Notes under the pieces: generated by a model | What the model was told of the DNA's origin: nothing | Databases searched by the model: none | The model's input: only the letters and a program-made list of their open reading frames with translations | In this document: positions 25,319 to 32,704 of the stretch, piece by piece | Numbering within the stretch: position 1 is the stretch's first letter | Layout: each line of letters begins with the position of its first letter | From: Deltaproteobacteria bacterium | GTDB taxonomy: Bacteria; Myxococcota_A; Polyangia; Polyangiales; Polyangiaceae | NCBI GenBank assembly: GCA_016209145.1 | Contig: JACQWT010000166.1 | Coordinates: 1-36,432 of the forward strand | Direction of reading: 5' to 3' | Length of the DNA stretch: 36,432 nucleotides | Translations under genes and position numbers: made by a program

Positions 25319-28300
25319 GCGGGCCGACGCAGCCCGTGGGCCAGGTGGTCTCGCGCGGCGTGCTGCGCGTGGATGCGCGCCGCGCCGTGGCCAAGCTGCG
25401 CGAGCATCTGCTCGTCGATCGGCACGACTACCTGTTGGAGGTGGTGCGTTCGGCCGTGGCCGGCGGGGCTACGCGGATCGACGCCCGCTGCGACGCCGAC
25501 GACGTCGAGCTGACCTGGGACGGGACCGCGGCTGCCCCCGGCGCCCTCGTCCACTTGCTCGACCACGTGCTCGGCGCGCCCTCGACCGCAGAAGGGCGAC
25601 GGCTGCGGCTGCTCGCCTCGGGCGTGAACGCGGCGCTGGGGCTCGGTCCGGCGTTCGTCGATCTCTACACGGTGGGTCAGGGCGAGCCGCGCGGGGGCTG
25701 CACGCGGCTGCGCTGGACACCGGCGATGCTCGAGGCCGAGGCCGAGGGCGGGCTGCCCCGGCCCGAGGCGGTCCCGCCGCCCTCGGGCCTGCCGTCGCGG
25801 GGCCTGCGCCTGCACGTGCGCCGCCGCCTTGGCTGGGCCGTCGTGCGCGCTGCCGTTCTGGGCAGCCTGCCCCGGGAGATCGCCGCGCTCGCGGCAGCGA
25901 CGCACGATCTGCCGGTGCCTCTTGCGTTGGGCGGCGAGCCCTTCCCGCGTCCCGCCCGGCCGGCCGCAATCGCCCGCGTGGCCTTCGCGATCGAGGGGGC
26001 CACCCGCGCCGTCCTGGAACTGACCGAGCCCGGCCCGGAGCCGGCCTGGCTCGACGTGGCCGAGCAGGGTGTGCGGCTAGTGCGCTACGCCTGGGAGCCC
26101 CCGTGGGGCTTGGCCTCGCCCTCCGGCGGCGCGGCCCTGCCCGTGCGCGTTCTGTGCGACGCGCCCGAGCTGCCCACCAACGCCTCGCGCTCCGAGATCC
26201 GGGAGGACGCCAGGCTGCTCGCGGAGCTGCGCGAAGGCTCGGCCCGCGCCTTCGAGATGGCCGTGCGCGCTCTGGGCGCCTGGGTGACGGGGGCAGGCGA
26301 GGCCGACGGCCGCGCCGAGCGCCTGAGCGACGACGATGCGACGCTCGACGGCGCGCTCGGGCTCTTCGTGGCCGCGGCGGCGGCCGTGCACCGGCGCCGC
26401 CAGGAATTGGGCGAGCTCGGCCGCTGGCTGCTCGAGTTGCCGCTGTTGCGCGACGGCTGCGGCCGGCCGCGGCCGGCCGGTTCCCTCCTGTCTGCGCCCG
26501 AGCCGCGGGTGTTCTTGTGGCAGGGCCCCGAGCCGATCGATCCCGAGCTCGCGCCGTGGATGCGCGACGTCGTCTGGAAGCAGGGACGGCTGGTCGAGCG
26601 TGCGCTCGGCGGGTCGCGGCTCGCCGATGCGGGCGAGGTCGTGGCGTTGGCTCGCCGCGGCCTGGAGCGCAAGCGTCGCTTTCTCGCGCACCCGGCTGGG
26701 CCGGTGGTGCTGCCGGAAAGCCAAGCCCATCTCGTGCGCGAGCGATTCCGCCTCGAGCACGGCCGCCTCGCCGGCCTGGAGGGAGAGGTCGCCGTGCTCG
26801 ATCCGGCGGCGGCCGCGCGCGGGGCCGAGGCGCGCGTGTTCGTGCAGGGGCGGCAGCTCGCGTGCCTGCCGCTGGAGCCGAGCCTCGTGCCTCTGCCGCT
26901 GGAGATCGCCCTCGCCTGGGAGGGCAAGCTCAGCGTGCGCTTCGGCTTCGACGGGATCGAGGACGACGCGGCCCTGCGCGAGGCCCTGTGGGCCGGGGCG
27001 CAGATCGGCGTGATGGCGGTCGGGCGGCTGGTGGAGAAGATCGAGCAGGGCAAGGACGAGCGCGAGGCAGCGAGGCTGCGCACGGTGCTGCGGGCGGCCG
27101 TGGCCACGGCCTTCGTGTCCCCGCGGGCCTTCGGCCTGGACAGCGACGATGTCGCGGGGCTCGGCGCGGCCCATCCGCTGCGGAGCGTGAAGCTCTGGCG
27201 CACGACGGAGCACGGCCGCTGGGCCAGCCTGCAAGAGCTCGGCGTCTACGCGGCCCGCACCGGCGCGCTGTGCGTCGCCGGGCCACGCGCACGGGGTGGT
27301 GCCCGCGACGGCCGGCCAGTGGTGGCGGCCGATCGGACGGAGCTCGGCCTGCTGCAAGCCGCGCTCGGGGCGAAGGTCCAGCTCGTCCCGTACGAGTGGG
27401 CGCTTCAGGAACGGCCGTCCTGGTGGGACGAGAAGACCAAGGTCGCGTCCGCGGCCCGGGCGATCCAGGACGGCAAGATGCCGGCGTGGGCCGGCGGGGA
27501 GAAGCGGGAGAGGCTCGCCGGCCTGCGCCAGGCGCTCGACAAGAGGCTCGGGTTGCCCGCCGACGAGCCGGGCGACCTGCCGACGCTTCGCCTCGAGGCG
27601 GCGGGCATGCTGGCACTCCTTGCCCCGCGGGCCGCGGGCCTGGCGGAGATCGTCGACCTGCACGCCGGACGCGAGCTGCGCGCGCGGCGCTTCCCGCCGC
27701 GCTTCGGGCCCTGCGTCGCGGTCGTGGACGACGATCGGATCGTGCCGAATGCCGATGGCTCGGGCGTGGTCTGGCGTCCCGCCAGCGGCCTGCTCCCGGA
27801 CTTCCAGCGCGAGCTGCTGGGGGCCATCGTGGCCCACTCGACGGGCGAGGGTGCCGACGCGCGTCTCTCCGGTCTCCCGCCCGCGGGCGCGCGGTCCTCG
27901 CCGCTCTTGCAGAGCTACCTCTTGAGCAGCGCGGCGGCGCTGCGCCGCGCGCGGGAGGGCAAAGCCAATCGGGGGCGCGTCGAGTTGCGTGAGCGGCTCT
28001 GGGCCATGCCGCTGCTGGTGGTGCTGGACGAGCGGGGCGAGCCGGAGACGCTCTCGATCGCACGGGTCGAGGAGCTTCATCCCGCGCCCGCCGAGGTGCC
28101 GGTCGTGGAGCGGCCGGTGGGGCAAGAGGCGCTTGGCTTCGCCACCATGGCGTGGCGCCCCATCGTCGTCTCCAAGGCGGAGCAGTTGGGCGTGCTGCGC
28201 GCCTGCTTCGGCGAGCGGGTGCGCGACGCCTCCGCCGAGATACCCGCGCGCCAGCGGGAGGCGGAGCTCGAGGCGCGCCGCCAGGCGCTGCTCGCGACCG

Positions 28301-31122
28301 AGCCGCTGGATACGAGCGCCGCCGGTCCCTATGCGGCCGAGGGCGCGCTCGTGGCCTGCTGCCGCGACGACGCCACCGGCATGAGCGCGGCCGTGGCGCT
28401 GCCACGGCGGGTGTTCGCGGACGGTCGAGCGCACGTCGAGGTGCTGTACGAGGGGCGCCGCCTGTGCGAGCACTCGCTCGATCCGGGCGGCGAGCTTCCC
28501 GTGGCCGCTCGCGTCAATCTCACCTGGCCGGCGCACGTCTCGGAGTGGCGGTGCCTGAGCGAGGCCGGCCGCGCGGCCGGCCTCGATCTTCTGAAGCGTG
28601 CGGCCATCGACCTTGCCGTCGCGCTCGTGACGCGCGCCCACGGCCTCGGCAACTCCGCCAGGCTGTTCGGCGACCTCGCCGCGCTGCAGCTTGTGCGGGC
28701 CATGCTAGGACGCCGCCCGTTGGCGCTCGGCATCGAGGCTGCCCTACGGCACGCCGAGCTGCTCTGGCCCACGGTGCAGGGGCCTGGTCAGAAGCTCGAC
28801 GCGATCCTCCGGATCGAGCGAGCGCTGTGCTTTGGCGATACCGCCTACGCTTGGGCGCCGCCCGTGCGGCAGCCGAGCCAGCTCGACCAGCCCATCTTGC
28901 ACTTGCCGAGCTCCCCCGAGGGCGAGGCGGCGAAGGCCGTGCTCGCCGCCCGCGACCAGGAGCTGCGCGACGTTTCCGCCGCGGTGGAGAAGCTCCAGCG
29001 CGGCCGCGCGGCAAGACAGGGGCCGGCGGCGCCTCGGCTCCCCGGCGAGCCGCTCCATCCCGCGTTGCGCGCCTCGCTTGCCGACCTCGGGGCAGTGGGC
29101 TGCGAGGGTGAGATCGAGATCGTCGAGGGGCCTGGCTCCGATGTCCGCATGGTGGATCTTGGAGGCAAGGAGCAGGCCGTGGACGGCGCGGCGCCCTGCC
29201 CGCTGCGGGCCGTCGCGCGGATCGAGGCCCTCGCCACGGTCGAGAGCGCTACCCGGGTCGCGGTCGAGATCCGCGCGGCGGCGCAGCGCCACCTCGCGTC
29301 GCTCGGCGATCGGCTTGGCGAGCTCCCGGACTTCGTGCGCGCTCACCTTCGGGAGCAGCTCCTTGCCGGCCTGGCGGCCGGTGGCCCAAGCCCTGACGAA
29401 GCGCGGGCGGCTCTGTTCGAGGACACCGCTGGCCGGCTGCACTCGCTGGACGGGCTGCGCGCCGCCATCGACCAGGGTACGGTCAAGAACTGGTTGTTTA
29501 CCTGGGCGTCGCCGCCCTATCCGGCGCGCGGCTTCGGCAAGGCGATGCTGCGGCTGCGGCAGGAGGATGCCGCCCTGCTGCGCGCCGCGGTGCCGCTCTT
29601 CGACGCCACGCTCACGTTGAAGCGCCAGCTCGAGGCCGAGCGGCGGGCTTCGGCCCCGCCCGTGGATCGGATCGGCATCCCGGCAAAGATCCTGGCCAAG
29701 TGCTTGCAAACCACCAAGCTCGCCGAGCCGGGGCTCGAAGGCGAGGTCGGCTTCCTCGCCCCGGAGCACGCCGGGCTGCGAGAGGCTGCCGTCTTCAAGG
29801 GGCGCCGGCCGCTGTGCACCATGGCCGACGGCGAGGGTTGGCCGCTCGTGGCGGCGGTGGAGGACGACGCGCTCGAGCCGAGCCCATTCTTCGACGGGCC
29901 GCGGGTGAGCGCGCAGGCGCACGCGTTGCGGGAGAAGCTGCGCCGTGCCGTGGACGCCGAGCTCGCCCGCTGGCTCGCGGCGCCCGAGGATGCGGTGGCG
30001 GTCGTGCGCTTCGATGCGAAGGGCCTGGACGTAGCGGGGGTGCACGTGCCGGCGCCGCCCTCCTTGCTGGTCGCCGGCGCGCTGTGGCTGCCGGCGCTCT
30101 GGCCCGAGAGCCCGCTCGTGCGCGTGCGCGGTCTGGGGCGCACCGCGGCCGAGCACCTGCCTCTGTGCGCCGGGAGCGCGCGGCCGGGATGGGAAGCTGC
30201 GCTTCGGCCCGTGCCTATCGAGGGGGACCTGCTGGTCAAGGCGGCCTCGGCGGTGGCGCTCACCCAGCAGGAGCGACTAGGCCAGCTCGGACGCTGGGCG
30301 CTTGACGTGGCGGCGGCGATGCTGAGCGAGCTCGATCCCTCCAGACTGCCGCCCGCCGAGCTCGATGCGTATCGCTGGGACCTGTGGCTGCTCGGCCAGG
30401 GCAGGGGTGCGCCGCCGCGGGCCGAGTGCTGCGATCGGCCGCCGGTCTTGCCCGGCGAGGTGCTCCTGGAGCTGGAGCGCCGCGGCGAGATCTGGTGGAG
30501 CGAGGCGCGGGGCGTGGCCGATGGCGCATTTCCCGACGGGGCCCCGGGCTTCGTGCTGCAGGGCGGCTCGCCCCTGCTGCGCGTGCTGCGCGGCCGCGGC
30601 TATCCCGTGCGCGAGCTCGGCAAGCTGGAGGCCCGGCGCGTGGCCGCGCCTGCCCGCGCCCCCGCCTCCGCGGCGCCGGCCATCGAGCTGGCCGTGCCGG
30701 AGCGGGCCCTCGTCCCGCCCCCCGCTGCCGCTGCGCCGTCCTGGTGGCAGGGCCTGGCAAGCCGCGCCGTTGCGGTGCTGCGCGACGAGCCCGAGGCGCA
30801 GCCCGCCGAAGCCGACGCCCTGCTCCGGGAGCTCCGGTCGGCCGTGGGCCGCCTCGAGCTGACCGGGGACCCGGTGGCCAAGGTCGCCTATGCCAAGGGC
30901 GGCCGCGCCGTCCGCTACGAGCCGAAGGAGCGCCGGCTGGTGCTCGCTCGCAGCCACCCGCTCGTGGCCAGGCTCGCCGCCTCCGAGCCGCTCGATCCGC
31001 GGGCGCTCGCGCTGCTGGTCGCGGCCGCCGTGAGCGAGGTGAACCGCGCGCTCGTCGCCGTCACCGACGACGAGGAGCAGCGCGTGCTGTTGGCGCTGCT
31101 CGGCTCGCGACCGGGAGGGTGA
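25315..31122 (+). CDS. Giant protein with degenerate HSP90-like N-terminus
   Basis: This 1935-residue cytoplasmic-looking protein has no known name. Residues 30-120 align by eye with the partner ATPase: YLLEVVRSAVAGGATRI against FARELVQNAIDAGASAI. The Mg-binding Asn is Ser46, DDGEG reads WDGTA, and GKYGVGF reads LLASGVNAA, so ATP use is unlikely. Residues 285-330 (LPTNASRSEI) match the HSP90 middle-domain Arg loop. The rest carries four diverged copies of a module of about 70-100 residues beginning EGEV/EGAL (near residues 488, 1009, 1264 and 1474), and an Ala/Pro linker near 1780. The GTG start overlaps the ATPase stop (GTGA); the track start 25090 lies inside that gene. No nuclease or membrane motif was seen. 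Confidence 0.75.
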   Translation: MSGPTQPVGQVVSRGVLRVDARRAVAKLREHLLVDRHDYLLEVVRSAVAGGATRIDARCDADDVELTWDGTAAAPGALVHLLDHVLGAPSTAEGRRLRLLASGVNAALGLGPAFVDLYTVGQGEPRGGCTRLRWTPAMLEAEAEGGLPRPEAVPPPSGLPSRGLRLHVRRRLGWAVVRAAVLGSLPREIAALAAATHDLPVPLALGGEPFPRPARPAAIARVAFAIEGATRAVLELTEPGPEPAWLDVAEQGVRLVRYAWEPPWGLASPSGGAALPVRVLCDAPELPTNASRSEIREDARLLAELREGSARAFEMAVRALGAWVTGAGEADGRAERLSDDDATLDGALGLFVAAAAAVHRRRQELGELGRWLLELPLLRDGCGRPRPAGSLLSAPEPRVFLWQGPEPIDPELAPWMRDVVWKQGRLVERALGGSRLADAGEVVALARRGLERKRRFLAHPAGPVVLPESQAHLVRERFRLEHGRLAGLEGEVAVLDPAAAARGAEARVFVQGRQLACLPLEPSLVPLPLEIALAWEGKLSVRFGFDGIEDDAALREALWAGAQIGVMAVGRLVEKIEQGKDEREAARLRTVLRAAVATAFVSPRAFGLDSDDVAGLGAAHPLRSVKLWRTTEHGRWASLQELGVYAARTGALCVAGPRARGGARDGRPVVAADRTELGLLQAALGAKVQLVPYEWALQERPSWWDEKTKVASAARAIQDGKMPAWAGGEKRERLAGLRQALDKRLGLPADEPGDLPTLRLEAAGMLALLAPRAAGLAEIVDLHAGRELRARRFPPRFGPCVAVVDDDRIVPNADGSGVVWRPASGLLPDFQRELLGAIVAHSTGEGADARLSGLPPAGARSSPLLQSYLLSSAAALRRAREGKANRGRVELRERLWAMPLLVVLDERGEPETLSIARVEELHPAPAEVPVVERPVGQEALGFATMAWRPIVVSKAEQLGVLRACFGERVRDASAEIPARQREAELEARRQALLATEPLDTSAAGPYAAEGALVACCRDDATGMSAAVALPRRVFADGRAHVEVLYEGRRLCEHSLDPGGELPVAARVNLTWPAHVSEWRCLSEAGRAAGLDLLKRAAIDLAVALVTRAHGLGNSARLFGDLAALQLVRAMLGRRPLALGIEAALRHAELLWPTVQGPGQKLDAILRIERALCFGDTAYAWAPPVRQPSQLDQPILHLPSSPEGEAAKAVLAARDQELRDVSAAVEKLQRGRAARQGPAAPRLPGEPLHPALRASLADLGAVGCEGEIEIVEGPGSDVRMVDLGGKEQAVDGAAPCPLRAVARIEALATVESATRVAVEIRAAAQRHLASLGDRLGELPDFVRAHLREQLLAGLAAGGPSPDEARAALFEDTAGRLHSLDGLRAAIDQGTVKNWLFTWASPPYPARGFGKAMLRLRQEDAALLRAAVPLFDATLTLKRQLEAERRASAPPVDRIGIPAKILAKCLQTTKLAEPGLEGEVGFLAPEHAGLREAAVFKGRRPLCTMADGEGWPLVAAVEDDALEPSPFFDGPRVSAQAHALREKLRRAVDAELARWLAAPEDAVAVVRFDAKGLDVAGVHVPAPPSLLVAGALWLPALWPESPLVRVRGLGRTAAEHLPLCAGSARPGWEAALRPVPIEGDLLVKAASAVALTQQERLGQLGRWALDVAAAMLSELDPSRLPPAELDAYRWDLWLLGQGRGAPPRAECCDRPPVLPGEVLLELERRGEIWWSEARGVADGAFPDGAPGFVLQGGSPLLRVLRGRGYPVRELGKLEARRVAAPARAPASAAPAIELAVPERALVPPPAAAAPSWWQGLASRAVAVLRDEPEAQPAEADALLRELRSAVGRLELTGDPVAKVAYAKGGRAVRYEPKERRLVLARSHPLVARLAASEPLDPRALALLVAAAVSEVNRALVAVTDDEEQRVLLALLGSRPGG
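26776..27054 (+). repeat. Internal protein module copy A of the giant gene
   Basis: Encodes LEGEVAVLDP, then ARVFVQGRQLACLPLEPSLV and PLPLEIALAWEG, and ends in a helix VGRLVEKIEQG. It is the clearest match to copy D. Confidence 0.5.
28339..28635 (+). repeat. Internal protein module copy B of the giant gene
   Basis: Encodes EGALVACCRDD, then VEVLYEGRRLCEHSLDPGGE and LPVAARVNLTWPA, and ends in the helix LLKRAAIDLAVALVTRA. The GRxLC core and the following (P)LPVxAxV strand match copies A and D. Confidence 0.5.
29104..29319 (+). repeat. Internal protein module copy C of the giant gene
   Basis: Encodes EGEIEIVEGPGSDVRMVDL, then CPLRAVARIEALATV and the helix VEIRAAAQRHLASLGDRL. It is the shortest and most diverged copy, and lacks the GRxLC core. 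Confidence 0.4.
29734..29994 (+). repeat. Internal protein module copy D of the giant gene
   Basis: Encodes LEGEVGFLAP, then AAVFKGRRPLCTMADGEGW and PLVAAVEDDALEPSPFFDG, and ends in the helix LREKLRRAVDAELARWLA. It pairs best with copy A. Confidence 0.5.
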
Positions 31123-31125
31123 GCT

Positions 31126-32685
31126 ATGCTCAGGCCAATGAGCCGCCTCCGATCCTCACGTCCCGCAGGGTCGCGGTTGGCGGCCGCGCTCGCCGCGCTG
31201 CTGCTGGCCGGCGCGGCCGGCTGCGGCGGTGGCGGCGAGCCCGAGCCCGCGCCGGCGCCGGCCGGGCCTCCGGCTTGCACCGGCGATGCCGACTGCGAGC
31301 CGCCGCTCTCGTGCGCCACTGGCGGGGTGCACGAGACGGAGCTGGAGCCGGGCGAGCTGGGCCGCTGCCTCCCCGACGGGCAGATCGTCGGCCGGGGGCC
31401 GCCCACCTGGCCCTGGCAGCCTGGCGGCCGGCCGCTCGCCGAGCGGCTGTGCGTGGTGCAGGGCCTGGACTGGGGCGCTTCGGCCGAGGCCGGCGCGCGC
31501 CGGGCGGTGCAGCGCCAGCTCCTGGAGCAGGCCGGCGTGGCGGTGATTCGCCTCGACCTTCCGTGGGCACAGATCGAGCCCAAGCCGGGCGCCTTCGACT
31601 TCTCCGCCGCGGACCCCATGGTCGATGCCGCTCTGGCCTCGGGGCTCAGCGTGCTCGGCATCCTCGCCTACGGCGTGCCTTGGGCGAGCACCGAGCCGGG
31701 CGCGGACGACAAGTACCCGCCCGACGATCCGGCCGACTACGCCGCCTACGCCCGCAAAGTGGCCGAGCACTTCGCCGGACGGATCCGCGACTACGAGCTG
31801 TGGAACGAGCCCAACGTCGGCTGGCGCTTCTTCAAGCCGCAGCTCAATGGCGACGCGGCCCGCTACGGGAAGCTGCTCGTGGCCGCTTCGGCCTCAGTCC
31901 GCGAGGCGTGCGCGGACTGCCGGCTCTACAGCGCGGGCCTGTCCTTCCACGAGCAGGTGGTCGGCGGCGCGCTCGAGTTCACGCACGATCTGCTTGCGGC
32001 CCACCCCGGCGCGCTGGCGAGCGTCGACGCCTTCGGGCTGCACCCGTACACGCGCTACCCGCCGCAAGCCGGTCCGGAGCAAGACGGCGAGGGCGAGCGA
32101 GCCCTGGGCGCGATGGTGGCAGACGTGCGCGAGGTCCTGGCCCTGCACGGCGCCAGCGCCGGCCTTCCCCTTGCCGCCACCGAGCTCGGCTGGCCGGTGT
32201 ACGAGGCCGTGGGCGAGCCCGAGCAGGCGGCCTTGCTCGCGCGCGAGGTACTGCTTGGCGCTTCTCTCGGGTTGGGTCCGCTGTGCTGGTACAACCTGGT
32301 CGACGGGGAAGCCCACGGCAGCTTCCCGCCCGAGAGCGACTTCGGGCTGTACCGCTACGGCTCGGACGATCCCGCCGGGGCCGCCAGTCCCAAGCCGGCA
32401 CGCGATGCGTTCGCCTGGCTGGCCGCGCTCGGGGATGGCGCCAAGCCGGCAGGGCCGAGCGCCGATGCGGCGCTGCACGATCCCGGCGCCGGCCGGTTCG
32501 CGCTCGACTTCGACGGGCCCCAGGGACGCTGGACCGCGCTGTGGCGCACCGCGGGCCAGGCCGAGGTCACGCTGCGGGGCGAGACACGCGCCGCGCACGA
32601 CCTTTCGGGCAAGGTCGTGGCCACGGCCTCGGGCGGCGCGCTCCACGTGCCGGTTGGCCCGGCGCCGATCTACCTCGTGCCGTAG
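31126..32685 (+). CDS. Glycoside hydrolase (clan GH-A-like) lipoprotein
   Basis: The 519-residue protein has a lipoprotein signal (ALLLAGAAGC, Cys33), a Pro/Ala linker and a small Cys pair (CTGDADCEPPLSC). A TIM-barrel hydrolase follows. The likely acid/base is Glu228 in YELWNEPNVGW and the likely nucleophile is Glu353 in AATELGWP, the two clan GH-A signatures; AFGLHPYTRYP lies between them. The C-terminal 100 residues look like a beta-sandwich. The family (GH5, GH39 or another) and substrate cannot be fixed by eye. The start has gggagggt 5 nt upstream, lying inside the 3' end of the giant gene, so translation may be linked to that operon by position only. Confidence 0.75.
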   Translation: MLRPMSRLRSSRPAGSRLAAALAALLLAGAAGCGGGGEPEPAPAPAGPPACTGDADCEPPLSCATGGVHETELEPGELGRCLPDGQIVGRGPPTWPWQPGGRPLAERLCVVQGLDWGASAEAGARRAVQRQLLEQAGVAVIRLDLPWAQIEPKPGAFDFSAADPMVDAALASGLSVLGILAYGVPWASTEPGADDKYPPDDPADYAAYARKVAEHFAGRIRDYELWNEPNVGWRFFKPQLNGDAARYGKLLVAASASVREACADCRLYSAGLSFHEQVVGGALEFTHDLLAAHPGALASVDAFGLHPYTRYPPQAGPEQDGEGERALGAMVADVREVLALHGASAGLPLAATELGWPVYEAVGEPEQAALLAREVLLGASLGLGPLCWYNLVDGEAHGSFPPESDFGLYRYGSDDPAGAASPKPARDAFAWLAALGDGAKPAGPSADAALHDPGAGRFALDFDGPQGRWTALWRTAGQAEVTLRGETRAAHDLSGKVVATASGGALHVPVGPAPIYLVP

Positions 32686-32704
32686 GCCGAGGCCGCGGCG
32701 GCGG

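Noticed and set aside
26077-28641. 854-residue minus-strand ORF inside the giant gene
   Set aside because: This is a shadow frame created by high GC, with no start context and no domain.
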